A DNA stretch of 64,000 nucleotides from Flaccisagitta enflata (GCA_965153355.1 OZ231128.1:36394001-36458000); one strand, 5' to 3'. Shown: positions 32,017 through 48,290, numbered from the stretch's first letter. Program-made: numbers and translations. The notes: a model not told the origin generated them from the sequence alone.

Positions 32017-32660
32017 TTTTTTTCTCTGATCAAGCGGCGTCTAATCGATTTCCCAAGTTCATTAAAACGAAGACGAGAGATCAAATTAATCCAATGAATT
32101 GTTGTTTCTTTTTTTTTTTTTTCCTTTTTTTTTCTCCTTCGATTTTCTGAATAAAGGGTAGTCGAGGGAAATTTGCAAACGCATCAACCGACCAATCAGT
32201 AATAATAAAATCGCTTGCATTTTCTGTACATCGATCGTTCCTCAAACAATGAGACGGACAGACACTAAGACACGCTGATATATTGACTTACAGACACAGA
32301 CGGACCGCGGCGCGGCAAGACCGTAAGGCAGATAGATTGATTATTATATATTATATACAGAATGAGAGTTGAACAGACCGAACACTTTTGTATAGAAACG
32401 CCATTTCATTCGTGAAAAGAACTCGGTATTGTTATGGGCAACATAACAATACTGAGTCTCGCATTGAAGTAAACAAGGCGCGGGGTACGGGTGGATCATC
32501 AAACGTTTCCCTGAATGACCGATGGACCAACAGAACGACCTCTCCTAGACGTGCTACGTGCTTGGACGCACGAACTGATTGAGAAAATGATAATTCCATT
32601 GAAAGGCATGAATAAGCCGCATAAAACACCACACGCGCGAACAGCAGGAAAAAGAGAAGG
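32017..32660. other. upstream region of the six-exon gene
   Basis: T-rich at 32109-32137 and otherwise mixed. No TATA or clear promoter element that I would defend. Confidence 0.4.
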
Positions 32661-32661
32661 A

Positions 32662-32751
32662 AATGTTTACATATAGATTGGCAAAATGTTTACACATGTC
32701 TACATATAGATTGGCAAAATGTTTACACATGTTTACATATAGATTGGCAAA
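32662..32751. repeat. three tandem ~37-bp units
   Basis: TTTACATATAGATTGGCAAA repeated three times with ATGTTTACACATG linkers. Confidence 0.85.
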
Positions 32752-32821
32752 AGCAACGTCTGTTGATCTTCTTTTCCGTGTCAAAGCTCTCTTTTAAAGA
32801 CATAACACACATAGCGAATTA

Positions 32822-32998
32822 GAGTCTCTTCCCTTCTTCTTCTTCTTTTTCTTCTTCTTCTTCTTCTTCTTCTTCTTCTTCTTCTTCTTCTTCTTCTTCT
32901 TCTTCTTCTTCTTCTTCTTCTTCTTCTTCTTCTTCTTCTTCTTCTTCTTCTTCTTCTTCTTCTTCTTCTTCTTCTTCTTCTTCTTCTTCTCTCTTCTT
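32822..32998. repeat. (TTC)n microsatellite
   Basis: About 52 TTC units. 33000-33880 beyond it shows no gene I can support. Confidence 0.95.
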
Positions 32999-33882
32999 CC
33001 TCTTGATCCTCTGCCCAGGATCTCCCAGGCGCAAGTCTTAGTATTTCCATGACATCGAAAATCTTCTCGATAAGAGAGATCAAAAATGACCGAAGGAAAA
33101 AAGGACAAGTATTGAAAAGAAAAGACAGAAGATGATTCTTTTTCTTCTTTTGTGTGTGGGTGTTTGTAGATCTGGATCGCGTGCAGAGACGGAAATTCGG
33201 CGGAAGGGAGAAAAAAATGAAAGCTTTTTTTTCTTCTCGCCGGAAGCAATTGTCTTGGAAGTGTGGACATTCTCAATCTCAGGCAGTCAATGGACGAACC
33301 GATGTTGCGGTGTAGCGACATAAAGTTTGAATCAAAAATAGGTATATTAGAATTGTGTATTATCAAAAATATAATTGAATAGAATAGAGTCTCTCAACAT
33401 CCAGTAAAATTATACTCGAATCAGAAAAAGGTTCATTAATAATCATTGGTGGCAGCTTACCTGATTTTAAAAATGATTTATAATGATATTTGATAATTGA
33501 AATTATAAGCACTAACAAATAAATTATAAACTGACTTTTTTAATGCTTTTACTGTTGTAGCCGATATGGAAGTCGATAAAAACTAGTTTAAAAAAAATAA
33601 AGAAATTACAGCTTTCTTTCATAAATGAAATATTGATTTGCGCACACGGTAAAACGATGGGCGGGCTTAGGGAACTTTGATGGGGCACACGCCGGACTGG
33701 TCAAGAAGTAGAAGGTTCCTACAGCAGATGGGGAGCACCTGTTGGCAAATTAAACAGAAAGCAAAATTTTGGTACAGGGTGTTTCACATCAAATGTTATA
33801 TAAAAAAACGATATCAGTCTGCTTCTAAAAATGAGAAAACAATTCTGAAAAAGATTCAAAGAGCTCTTAAGCTCTGATTTTA

Positions 33883-34440
33883 AGTCGCAGACACGCAACT
33901 CTATAAGCTTTTTTTCGGTCCATTGGTCGGTCTGTCCATCTGTCCATCACTAAGTTGTTTTTTTGAGGTTTTCAGCTCCTGCCCACCTCTCCGCCACTAA
34001 TGCTGCCGTGTACATGGCCTTGTTTATTAAAAAAAGGCCAACACCTATAAGTCGCGTGCAAGACTTACAGGTTGACTCAAAACGACTTAGAATAACTTAG
34101 TATAAGTCCCGGTGCAAAACAATTTTGGCAAATTTTGGTGCAAATCAAAAGGTACATTGTACAGATAAATGCTCTTGTATGCAAAAATTTGATGATTATC
34201 CACCACAAATACCTTATCCTCAGGAATTGATAAAATAAAAAATATGGTCATAGACAATTTTGACTTGTAAAATTACGTACTCGTTTGCATGTGACATAAT
34301 CTTAAAAGACTTTAAATGACTTAAAGAAATGAAATAAGTAAAAAAAGTAAAATTGTGATGAAATGACAGACTGACCGACTGACCAATCAACGGACGGAGG
34401 GACGAAGAGGGGTGTAGAGTCGCGTGCACGCAACTAAAAA
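33883..34440. mobile_element. back-to-back family A elements
   Basis: A reversed copy (33883-34025, AAGTCGCAGACACGCAACT hairpin to GCCTTGTTT) meets a plus-oriented copy (34031-34440, AAAGGCCAACACCTATAAG, with a few AATGACTTA units, to AGTCGCGTGCACGCAACTAAAAA). They join at their AACAAGG ends. Confidence 0.7.
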
Positions 34441-36472
34441 TTCATTGGTCCAAGTTGAATAGTTTGGCCACAATAATAATTTGGAGTAAATTCAATATTT
34501 ACAGTTAATGTTTTTTTTATTGGGAATGTTTTTCTTTGAATTGTTCTCATTTCTAAACAGCTTGACCTGCAGATCAAGTTAAAGATATTCTTTTTCTCTT
34601 TCATTTGAGTCAAATCTGGCATCTGTAGCTCAAACCGTGAGAATGATTCAAAGAAAAACTTTCAGGATGAAAAAGAAATTGACTGTAAATATTCATTTTA
34701 ATTCAAATCTATGTGGCCAAACTACTCAACTTAGGCCATTGAAATTTTTACATAACAAATCGGAGCTTAAGAGCTCAATTAATCTTTTTTCGGAATGGTT
34801 TTCTCATTTTCAAAAGCAGAATGACATCGTTTTCTTATGTATCACTTGATGTGAAACAACCTGTAAATCTTCGTTTACCCTGAAAAGAACGAAGCAGGAC
34901 AGATGGTAGAGTTTTTTTGATTGTTCACTTTGTTCTCTGTATAACTACTGAACAGATTATACAAAACACCCCGGATTAATCTCATTAGGAGGCTTTTTTG
35001 TTGTAAAATAAGAAAAAATGATGGTCACGTGCCCCCGATAGGGTCTCAAGGGGCATGTCAAAGAAGTCCAAATTTGCCCAAATGGCATCCCCATGCGTCA
35101 TCCGCATGACTTTCTTAAAGGGATAAAATTCTGGTGAACAGGACAGACTGATCAACATACAAATGGACAAGCTGACCCTTTTGTAGCGACTCTTCCAAGA
35201 GTTGTCATTTGAGATTAAACTTCAAACGCCGTTTACGTAACAGCATGATCAAAACATTTTGCACAACTCTGATAAAGCATTGGAAAATGATGCAATGCGG
35301 GGGAAATACCATCATGATATGGAATGAGTATTTGATTTTGATTTAGAATACTAATGAGCCAATACTGTTGACTAAGGGCAATAGATATGGTCTGGAAAAT
35401 GAAGTATTATGATGGTCACATGTAGTCCATGTGTCACAATTTTGACTGTTTCTTTGATCAAGTGGCATCATTATTTTTTCATTTTGTCCGATACTTCTTA
35501 TCCCCTTATTTCGATTATCAATTGGTATGTCTTTATGACATCAGGGTTACATGTTGTGTATGACAATGACTTGCAGGGGACATCAAGAATGAGAAAAACA
35601 CTAGACTGATTTGATGTAATAACACACAGAGACTGGGAAATGGGTATGCAGAGAGACAAAAAAAGATTTGGTGTCATTTATTGCCATACAACGACATGAT
35701 AATATATGATATATTAAGATCATATGAAGTCCAAAACAGGGAAAGAGACGCGGACAGTTGGGCAGGAGCAATGCTAGAGTACTACAAAACTTCAGTGCAA
35801 TTGTATTCTAAACATTGATAGCTCACTGTAACTTTAAGAAAGTAAAAAAAAGACTATATTTAAAAATCATTACGGACGGACGGACGGACCTACTGACAAA
35901 CTGACAGCAAGGTGTAGACATGACTAAAAATTGACTATGATCATGTTGAAAAGACTACTGTTTTTGCTATCTCAAGTTTTCTAGTCAATTTCAGACTCAT
36001 TCCAAATTGATTTTTCGGCTAGATCTTCGTAGCTTACTAAATTTTTACTTTTTCCGCCTAGTTGTTCAACATGTGTTAGATATTTTATTTTATAGCTTTG
36101 GAAATGCTTAGGCGAAAAATGACTTTCTTGAAAAACATATTGTTCTATCTGTTCAATTCTACAAAATCAGCCGGTGTTTACTTATTCAGTGTGTCGTAAA
36201 TGATTTAACTCAGTTTTAAAACATCGATAAGACAGGTGATCTTTTATTTTATCGACACGCATTGAAGTAACTCGAGCCAGCAGTTAATCATTCACTCGTG
36301 AGAAAAGACGACGCGTTGATATTCTGGGGTTAAAAAAAAAATCAAATTGTTATACCAATTTACAAATATTTGCTATGTCACATTTTCTTATCATTTTTTT
36401 ATTTTTTCTATTTTGATGAATACACAGCAACACTGGTTGCGTTGGGGTAGGCAGGACGCAGGATTAGTGGTA
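34441..36472. other. no gene seen
   Basis: AT-rich. A short inverted similarity links 34490-34600 and 34640-34730 (TTGGCCACAATAATAAT / TCTATGTGGCCAAACTA and TTTTTCTTTGAATTG / CAAAGAAAAAC). A worn family A piece lies at 35760-35932. No splice-bounded coding exon found. Confidence 0.5.
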
Positions 36473-36740
36473 AACAAGGCCGGATACAGGGCTACCCCAG
36501 TCGCGTGCGGGTGGGCAGGGGCCATATTTGAGGTCACTAGACTATTTGGGCAGGAGCAGTGAGTTAAAGAATAAAAATCATAAGTATCTTTTGAAGGTTT
36601 TTCTAAAATTGACATTTAGTCTTTTGTAAAAACAGTTTTTTCCAAGAATTTTTGAAGCTACATTTTGTTGCACATTTCATAAAAAAGTAAAAGTGTGACG
36701 GACAAAGCGGGATGTACAGTCGCGTAGCACGTGACTGAAA
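36473..36740 (+). mobile_element. family A element with internal insertion
   Basis: AACAAGGCCGGATACAGGGC to AGTCGCGTAGCACGTGACTGAAA. About 95 bp of unrelated sequence sits between the AGTGAG block and the GTGTGACGG block. Confidence 0.75.
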
Positions 36741-36907
36741 ATGTTACTCATCGTGATGCAAAAACTTTTAACGGCCCGTAAACGCCGAAAGAGCTAAGCG
36801 GTTTTTTTTCAGACTGATTAACGGACATGTCAAGTAAGAGAGTCTCCCAGAGACAATTGAAAACACTTCCTCTTTATAGTTTTACCTTCGCGCGCAGAAT
36901 TTTGGTT

Positions 36908-37158
36908 TTCTAGCCATTATTGAGTCATTTTGCTTAGAATTGGGTCATAATGCTTGAATTTGGGCTATTTTGCTTGGATTTGGGCCATAATGCTTGGATT
37001 TGGGCTTCTGGCTAGAATTTGGGTCAGAATGGGTCCCAAAGGAGGCGAAGCCCTGGGGATGGGGCAGGAAAGGACGGACGGACATACGAACGGACAAACG
37101 GACAGATTCCCCCTGTGTTCTACAGGACTTTGTGCCCACTGGACCGCTGCCCAAAATA
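36908..37158. mobile_element. family B element, right arm
   Basis: TTGGGCCATAATGCTTGGAT units, then GGACGGACGGACATACG, CCCCCTGTGTTCTACAGGAC and GGACCGCTGCCC. A family A-like end (AGTTGCGTGTCCGCAACTAAAA) follows at 37253-37275. Confidence 0.6.
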
Positions 37159-37469
37159 TTAAAACGCTCGTTTTTCCACTTTTTGACCCAATCACCACGG
37201 ACGGACCAACGAACGCGAACGAAACGACAACGTACGGACAGAGCCTCTTATAGAGTTGCGTGTCCGCAACTAAAAGGGATTCAGGCAAATGTGCTACATG
37301 AACGAAAATACGAAGTACCACCCCAGATGAGAAGCTAAAAATTCAATTAGAATTTTTCATTAAAAAGATTAAAAGTAACATTTACAAAACATTTGTCCCA
37401 GAACAGTCTACTTGGCGCTAAAGAAATGATAAAAAATTACCAATGTGACTTACCTTTACCCACATTTGC

Positions 37470-37905
37470 TGAATCTAGGTCGCCCAAATGCAATATGTGG
37501 TCAGCGATGCTCGTTGCCCCGCTTTGCGTGATTTTGAGTTGAAGTGAGAGGAAGCAAGGCGGCACCCAAAGGGGACGAAAACCGGTAAAACAAAGGGGAA
37601 CTTTCATTCCTCCACTCTGAATCAATTGATAAGGCGCTGAGTCAGCGCCGCCGACAAAGGCTGATTGGGGGTCCTTGGTGACCTGAGGGCTCCCTACAGA
37701 TCTCCGATTTGAGTGGGCAGATTTTAGGTTTGAAAGGGTGGATTTCAGGCCTGGTATGGCAGATTTCAAGCTTAAGAGGGCAAATGGGGGTACAAATGGA
37801 TGGACGTGTGGACGGACAGAGGGATGGACGGACGGACAGACAGACAGAAGAACTTAATTCCCACTGAGTTTCATAGGACTTTGTGCCCTTTGGGGAACCG
37901 CAAAA
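37470..37905. mobile_element. family B foldback element
   Basis: Starts AGGTCGCCCAAATGCAATATG and GGTCAGCGATGCTCG, contains GCGGCACCCAAAGGGGACG, and ends GGACTTTGTGCCCTTTGGGG. The AGGTCGCCCA start is shared with the 41.57 kb copy and helps define the family's 5' end. Confidence 0.65.
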
Positions 37906-38093
37906 AAAACTATGCTTCTCTGGAATATATCAGACTGACTTCGGCTTTTTAAGTGCGTCCTTCTATAAGAGGTCATGTCCGTCGGTCGGTTGGTCTGTTG
38001 GTTGGTAACGCAATTGTTTGAAATTCGCAAAACGGCTGATTCTGACGTATTTCTTCATTCCTATCACCTTTCATGCCTTACCACATTCATTTT

Positions 38094-38180
38094 CATTCAT
38101 TCATTCATTCATTCATTCATTCATTCATTCATTCATTCATTCATTCATTCATTCATTCATTTATTCATTCATTCATTCAT
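38094..38180. repeat. (TTCA)n microsatellite
   Basis: About 21 TTCA units with one TTTA variant. Confidence 0.95.
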
Positions 38181-38283
38181 CAAAAACGTCCATTCACAAA
38201 TTCTTAATCAAGCGAGGCGCACTTATTGGCCTTGTTTCCCGACTATGCGCTGGGTAGAAAATTCTTTTCTATTAATTACTGAG

Positions 38284-40008
38284 TACGAATAGTCAACCAC
38301 TGTAATTTTTTGGTTTGACTACTCAAGCGGCTTCCAACTTTTAATACATGATGTACTGAGCCTAAAATATAGATTTCATCATCATAGCTTGACAAAACCA
38401 ATCGCCGATTTCCCTTTATTTATCACCACTCCAAGGTGGTTGTGATGAAAATGTTGAAATTTGGTTACTTTGGGCTCAAAATCGGGCCACTTCGCTTCTA
38501 AAATTTGACCCAAAATCCATGAGATTATGAAACTAGAGCTCAATAGCTAACCAGTGGTGCAATCCGCAGGCCGCATGTTGCTCTCATTTTTTGTTCAGAT
38601 TTTAGAGTGTTTCAAAGATGGAAGGGTATGAGGGTTATTTTAAAAGATGAATTATTTGGTCAATTTTGACATTTTTTACTATTTTTGATATATCTCCGCT
38701 TTGAATGTACTAATTTGGACGAAATTGGTGACCAAATTGAAGATTTTTTGGTGCTCTAAATGAATCTGGTAAAATCTTTGATCAATATGACTCTCAAAAT
38801 TTTTGGAAGACTCTAGAAAAATGTAAATTTTTTCGCCATTTTGGCTACTTTGGTCACACAATTTGGGCACTTCCGAGATAGAAAAAGACAAAAAATCCAT
38901 GAGCAAACTAAACTACTGCTGAAGATCTAACCAGTGGTGCAATTGGCATGTCAATATGTTTAAGCATATAGATTTGGCAGAGCTTCAAAGATCAAACTGA
39001 CCAAAATTACCAAAAAATGTCATTTTATCATACCCACTGATCTTTGAAGCTCTGCCAAATCTATATGCTTCAACATATTGACATGCCGATTGCACCACTG
39101 GTTAGATCTTGAGCTGTAGTTTAGTTTGCTCATGGATTTTTTGTCTTTTTCTAGTTCGGAAGTGCTCAAATTGTGTGACCAAAGTAGCAAAAATGGTGAA
39201 AAAAAATTACTTTTTAGCACCTGCTTCTAGAGTCCTCCAAAATTTTTGAGGGTCATATTGATAAAAAATTTTACCAGATTGATTTAAAGCATCAAAAAAT
39301 CTTTAATTTGGTCACCGATTTTGTTTAAATTGGTTCATCCAAAGCGGAGATATATCAAAAATTGTAATGGACCATCAAATTCATCTGATAAAATAACCCT
39401 CATACCCTTCCATCTTTGAAAAGCTCTCAAATCTTAACAAAAAATGATAGCAACATGCGGATTGCACCACTGGTTAACTCTTGAGCTCTAGTTTCATAAT
39501 CTCATGGATTTTGGGTCAAATTTTAAAAGCGAAGTGGCCCGATTTTTGGTCCAAAGTGACCAAATTCAACATTTTCACCACAACCACCTTGGAGTGGTAA
39601 TGAATAAAGGGAAATCGGCGATTGGTTTTGTCAAGCTATGATGATGAAATTTATATTTTAGGCTCAGTACATCATGTACAAAAGATTGGAAGCCACTTGA
39701 GCAGTCATACTACCCAATAAGGTACTGTTTTCGAAATCGGTGATGTCTTTTGTTTAACTGACTTTCTAAGCGGGTTTTTATTTAGGGTTAGGGGTAGGGT
39801 TAGGGTTAAAGTTGGTGTTGGGGGTGGTTTTAGGGTTAGGGTTAGGGTCAGAGCTAGCGCTAGGGCAAGGTGAGAGCTGTATTAAATACATTTCAACCCG
39901 AATCTACTCGAATTAAAGCTTCGCACAAACGGGAAAACCTGATAAAAACAAAAGATCAGTATCGTCTTCGAAATTTTTTCCAAAAATTACAGTGGTTGAC
40001 TATTCGTA
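38284..40008. mobile_element. 1.7-kb giant palindrome / foldback element
   Basis: Outer ends TACGAATAGTCAACCACTG and complement are exact. The arms match almost throughout, down to a perfect 33-bp pair (38962-38994 and 39038-39070) around a 43-bp loop. The right arm contains about 260 bp absent from the left (39717-39975), including TTAGGG-like repeats. No ORF over 80 codons. Ends are TA-flanked but the duplication is ambiguous because the ends are palindromic. Confidence 0.85.
39784..39850. repeat. interstitial TTAGGG-like repeats
   Basis: AGGGTTAGGGGTAGGGTTAGG and GGTTAGGGTTAGGGTC with degenerate units between, inside the extra segment of the palindrome. A shorter TAGGGTTAGGGTTAG occurs at 42147-42161. 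Confidence 0.75.
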
Positions 40009-40250
40009 GCCTGCAGGGGCCATATTTGAGGTCAGTAGATCATTTCATCATTTGAACAGGGACAGTGAGGTCAAAGAATCATGAAACCATAAAAAATGAC
40101 CAACAGACCAACCAACCGACCAATGGACGGACAGACAAAGCATAGCATGCGACTAAACAAGGCCAAGTGGGCCAATAAGGTGCGACGTATGGATGCGTTA
40201 CCGAACAACCAACTGGCCGACCAACGAGCACAGCCAGTTATATAAGTGCT
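40009..40250 (+). mobile_element. two truncated family A elements
   Basis: 40009-40155 lacks its first ~35 bp and abuts the palindrome end directly. 40153-40250 is an AGGT-stem subfamily copy. The abutment dates the palindrome relative to the A element or marks a shared breakpoint. Confidence 0.6.
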
Positions 40251-41090
40251 TTGTTGCACCAAAAAAACCTTCATTGCTGAAAAGCTTAGGAGAAAAAAAC
40301 ATCTCGCGATGCGCGATAAGTGAGATATTATATTTTGTTTACTATTTGTCATTTTTTATCATCAAGTTGTGCCCTTTGGTTTGTTTTTTCCTCATTCTCA
40401 CAAAGTCCCCACTTTTTGTGTTTTTCGCCTAGGAGAAAATCCAAAAATGAGGCACCGCGTGGTGCCACTGTCTGCCATTTTTGTCTGCCGTTCGCCGCTG
40501 CAGAATTCCATTGGCGGACGAGCATTTTTAATCATGGACCTGCGACTCTATAACAGCCATTGTCTGTCCTTCCGTCCATCCGTCGATCCTTCAGACACAC
40601 TTGAGTTATGTATCAACAAGTCCCGCTGGGTTACAAATTTACAATATCGTCGCGGGTAGGCAAGTAAGATCCGCGTTTTCATACTTTCCAACTTGAGCGT
40701 GACTGACAGACCGACAGATCGACTGACGGACTGGCTGACAAACAGAGCCTCTCATAGAGTTGGTTGTCCGTTACTAAAAACACGCATTCAGATTCTGTGA
40801 TTGTCTGTATGTTTGTGTATGGAGGTGTGACATGTGAAGAAGGGGAGGGGGTATATGCCCCTTAGAGTGGTCATACATGACTCGATTACCTTGCTCAATA
40901 CGGCATTTACGGGGGTATCACATCACTATTACTGAGTATATTTCCCAAGTTTGACGACTCTTTTATCCGATCAAAACGATGCGGAGTAAGATGAAGAGGA
41001 GGGGTAAAAGTGGTAATTGCCTATTTTCTTTCTTTTTTTCAAGAGGTAACTTCAACGGCTCACACCTCCTTTAGAAATTGACAAAATGAC

Positions 41091-41149
41091 CTCAACTTGG
41101 GCTCATTTTAACGAGCAGACACAGCTCTTTAAAATGAGCCCAAGTTGAG
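41091..41149. repeat. perfect 20-bp hairpin
   Basis: CTCAACTTGGGCTCATTTTA and its exact complement around a 19-nt loop. A weaker outer pair GTAGCTTGATTCGTTTAGG (41155) / CCTAAACGAATTGAGCTAC (41248) follows. Confidence 0.85.
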
Positions 41150-41511
41150 ATTTGTAGCTTGATTCGTTTAGGAGTGACATTCTTCCAAAGTTGATATTAT
41201 TTTAAGGAAAATGGTGAAAACCCTCACAACATTGTGCTATTGTATCGCCTAAACGAATTGAGCTACGGACCTCGATCGACGTGAGCTCATCTTACAATGT
41301 AACGCGGATTCACTATATCTCCACACACGGGTGGTTAGGGGCGTCCAACCCCAATCTACACCCAAACCCCAACCCACACACACACACATCTAGAGCGATC
41401 ATTTTTTTCTACTTTTTGACTCAATAATAACGGACGGACATACCAATGGATCAACGGACAAAGCCTCCTATAAAGTTGTGACTGAAAATACTTTAAGGAA
41501 ATCCAAATTCA

Positions 41512-42150
41512 ACAAGGCTGTATACACGGCAATCCAGTCGCGGACTGCTGGGCAGGAGCAGTAATGCAACAGGTCGCCCAAGGGCAATACATGGTCAGCG
41601 ATACCCGTTGCCCTGCTTTGCATGGTTGTAAATCGGAATGAGAGGCAGGGCAGCGGCCCCGAAGGGGACGAAGTCTTGTAGAACACAGGGGGACTTTCGT
41701 TCATCTGTCTGTCCGTCCGTCCGCCCCCCCCTAAGCCCTCTCAGGCCTGAAATCTGCCCTCTCAGGCCTAAAATCTGCCCTCTCAGGCCTAAAATCTGCC
41801 CTCTCAGGCCTGAAATCTGCCTCTCAGGCCTTGAATCTGAGAGGGCTGATTTCAGGCCTGGGAGGGCAGATTTTAGGCCTGAGAGGACAGGCAACAAGGG
41901 CAAATTTCAGGCCTGAGAGGGCAGATTTCAGGCCTGAGAGGGCAGATTTTAAGTCTGAAAGGGCAGAATTCAGGCCTGAGAGGGCCTGGGGGGGGGGACG
42001 CACGGACGGACAAACGGACGAACAAAAGTCCCCCTGTGTTCTACAGGACTTTGTCCCTTTGGGGCCGCTGCCCAAAAACCGCTCGCAATACAAAAATGTG
42101 ACAGACCGACGGATTTACCCACCTACCGAACAACACAGCAAGGCGTAGGG
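41512..42150 (+). mobile_element. family A element split by a family B element
   Basis: A starts AACAAGGCTGTATACACGGC and runs to GCAGTAATGC (41567), resumes at AAAACCGCTCGCAATAC (42075) and ends near CAGCAAGGCGTAG. Between lies a complete family B foldback (about 41568-42074) with GGGCAGCGGCCCCGAAGGGG / CCCTTTGGGGCCGCTGCCC ends and a core of GGCCTGAAATCTGCCCTCTCA units in both orientations. Confidence 0.85.
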
Positions 42151-42264
42151 TTAGGGTTAGTTTGGATTTTTTGCTTGTTTCACATGTGCGTGTGGGTCAG
42201 CAGGTGTTGTAATTGAGCTCACTAGAGCATTTGGGCAGAAGCAGTCAGCAAAAAAAGATATGGA

Positions 42265-42440
42265 AAACAAGATACACGGCTACCCCAGGTGGGCAGAGGC
42301 TGTAATTGAGGTCACCAGATCATTTGGGCAGGAGTGGTGAGGCCAAAAACACAAAAAGTAAAGTGTGACTGAGACTGATGGACGGACTGACGGACGGACC
42401 GACAGACCGACAAAGCGGGGTGTAGAGTCGCGACTAAAAA
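42265..42440 (+). mobile_element. family A element
   Basis: AACAAGATACACGGCTACCC to GTAGAGTCGCGACTAAAAA. Here the terminal hairpin has shrunk to AGTCGCGACT, a perfect 10-bp palindrome. Confidence 0.75.
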
Positions 42441-42485
42441 TAAAATGAAACCGAGTGACCAAATGACCAATAAATCAACCAAGCG

Positions 42486-42669
<184 letters not shown>

Positions 42670-42730
42670 CTATTGTCAGACTTTATCTTGACATCTTTGT
42701 CGTGTTTGTCATCATCGCCTTTACCGTTGA

Positions 42731-43024
42731 AACAAGGCCAACACCTATAAGTCGCGTGCGAGATTTACAGGGTGAAAATGACTTAGAATGATTTAGAATG
42801 ACTTAGAATGACTTAGAATGACTTAAAATGACTTAAAATGTCCAAAAAGGACTTAAAATGACTAAAAAACCTAATGACCAAAAATGACCTAAAATAACTT
42901 AAAATGACTCGGAATAACTTAAAATGACTTAGAATGACTCAAAATGACTCAAAATAACTGTTAATGACTAAAAAAGACCTAAAATTACCTAAGAGTTGAC
43001 GTTATATTACAAAAAAAGTAAAGG
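42731..43024 (+). mobile_element. family A minisatellite subfamily, 3' truncated
   Basis: AACAAGGCCAACACCTATAAG, about 18 AATGACTTA units, then AAAAAAAGTAAAGG where the GACC tract should start. Confidence 0.7.
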
Positions 43025-43137
43025 CTAAGGGTCATAAAATTTAATACCTTAAGCTGTCTGATATTGATGATCTCATCAAAAAACCTTTTGCATATTGGCA
43101 CTCCCGACTCTTACAGAGTAGCGTGTCCGCAACTAAA

Positions 43138-43247
<110 letters not shown>

Positions 43248-43385
43248 GATCTTACCCGATTATGCTCAATCTCTGCTCAATTTCACGCAACAAAAATATG
43301 TAATGACTTGCAAGGACAGATGGACCGTCAGATGATTTTAAGCAAAGTTTGCGAGGTGATGCATCTAACTAGTCATATGATCGTG

Positions 43386-43862
43386 ACATGGTCAGCGGCA
43401 TCTTTCGGATGTGCCCTGCTTGAAGTGATCCAGTTAAGAAGTGGAGTGAGAGCAGGGTAGTGGCCCTAAAAGGCCATGGTCTTGTAGAACACAGGAGTGA
43501 ATTTCCAGATGTCCTGAGGGGTATATTTCAGGCCTTAGATAACTGATTTACGCCACTGAAGGCAAATTGGAGGGCTGGAGGGCAGAATCTAGGCTTGGAG
43601 ATCAGTTTGGATGTTTGGAGGGCTGATTTGATGTTTGGAGGGCTGATTGAAGGTTTGGAGGGCAGATTTGAAGTCTGGAGGGCAGATTAGACGCATGGGG
43701 GGCAGATTTGAAGCCTGAGGGACTAATTCGAGATTTTGGAGGGCTGATTTAAGGCCTTGACGGTCAATGGGGGGGACGGATGGAAGGACGGAAGGACGGA
43801 CGTCTGGAAATTCCCTCCTGTGTTCTACAGGACATCAACCCTTTGGGTCCGTTGCCCATAAA
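43386..43862. mobile_element. family B foldback element
   Basis: GACATGGTCAGCGGCATC, TGCCCTGCTTGAAGTGAT, GCAGGGTAGTGGCCCTAAAAGG, TTGTAGAACACAGGAGTGAA; right arm CTCCTGTGTTCTACAGGACATC and CTTTGGGTCCGTTGCCC. Core GGTTTGGAGGGCAGATTTGA units. Confidence 0.75.
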
Positions 43863-44051
43863 GGGCCACCATGGGTAAAAACTGCCTTCAAAGGATTAAA
43901 ATGTTGCTTGGTTGCGGCTATCGTAAAATTGTAAACGTGGGATTTTTTTTTTACATGAATCTGTTGGTCCATCCATCGGTATGTTGGTTCGTTAGTTAAT
44001 GAAGGTCAAGTTGAAAGATGTGAAAATTTGCGTTTTAGGTGCTGCGGTTGT

Positions 44052-44054
<3 letters not shown>

Positions 44055-44110
<56 letters not shown>

Positions 44111-44232
44111 TGTGTGTGTGTCTGTGTGTCTCTGTGTGTGTGTCTGTGTGTCTGTGTGTGTGTGTCTGTGTGTGTGTGTGTGTCTGTGTGTGTGTGTGTA
44201 TGTGTAAGTGTCTGAGTGTGTGTGTGTGTGTC
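44055..44232. repeat. (GT)n with CTGT interruptions
   Basis: Interrupted GT array. Confidence 0.9.
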
Positions 44233-44420
44233 GTGGTCATCGACGTTATCTTTGTCAACATTGCGTTTCCCGACTCATAAAATCAGATGCATTCACGTAG
44301 AACTTTTTTAAGGTAGCTTCATAGGTCCTGAGGTCCAGACCAACCTAGATACTGAGCATCTCATCAAGCTAAGGGCGTACATTACCTTTAACGAACCTGA
44401 CTAAGCGGTGTGGATAAATG

Positions 44421-46805
<2,385 letters not shown>

Positions 46806-47529
46806 GAGCTGCCCGGAGAAGAATACAACCGAAGATTAAAGTCTTGACAAAGGGAGGGGGGATAGGGGAAAGGGGAAATTTTCTTTGAAATGAATGATAA
46901 CGCCCCTTCCATAATTAGGCGAACTGGGATCAGAGCAAGCCTCAAATGCTTGCTGAATTATTTATCATGAGTGAGTCTAAATGTAATTTTAAATATATAA
47001 TTTCCAGCAGGGTTTTGCAAATATTGTTCAACAAATGTCAACGAATGACTCCTAATCTCTCCTTTCGAATGATATCATGCTACTGGAAGTTCCAATTTGG
47101 CCATTGAAACAAACTTATTTGTTAAGGGATTCACTCACTTTGTTGGGCTGTTACTTGTTCCCAATGCTTCATTGTTGCTTGGTAGTTATATAACAACCTG
47201 GGAAGGGCAGTTTTCTCCCCACTCAAATGGGAAAAAATGAAAATGTTTATGCCGTCTCCTCACAAAAAGGTTTCTTGTCATAATCATCCACCATTCTTTT
47301 AACATGGCTCACAACCAGGGCCACACACTAGTGCAAATGCTCTATTCGGCCTCGGATTATGTAAACACTATATTTTAACTATCTCTGTGTCAAATTTCAT
47401 CACTCTGAGTGCACTTTTACTATCTATATGGATCATTTTTCCAGTTCGCTTAATCATGGAAGGGGTGTTATCTCAGACGTCCTGATGCCCTTAGACAGTT
47501 TTGTCTCGTCTTGTGGTATAAAATCAACA

Positions 47530-48290
<761 letters not shown>

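Noticed and set aside
38284-40008. Giant palindrome as a pure assembly artefact
   Set aside because: The arms differ by many substitutions and by a 260-bp segment, and outer ends are exact inverted repeats; an artefact would give identical arms. Still listed for long-read checking.
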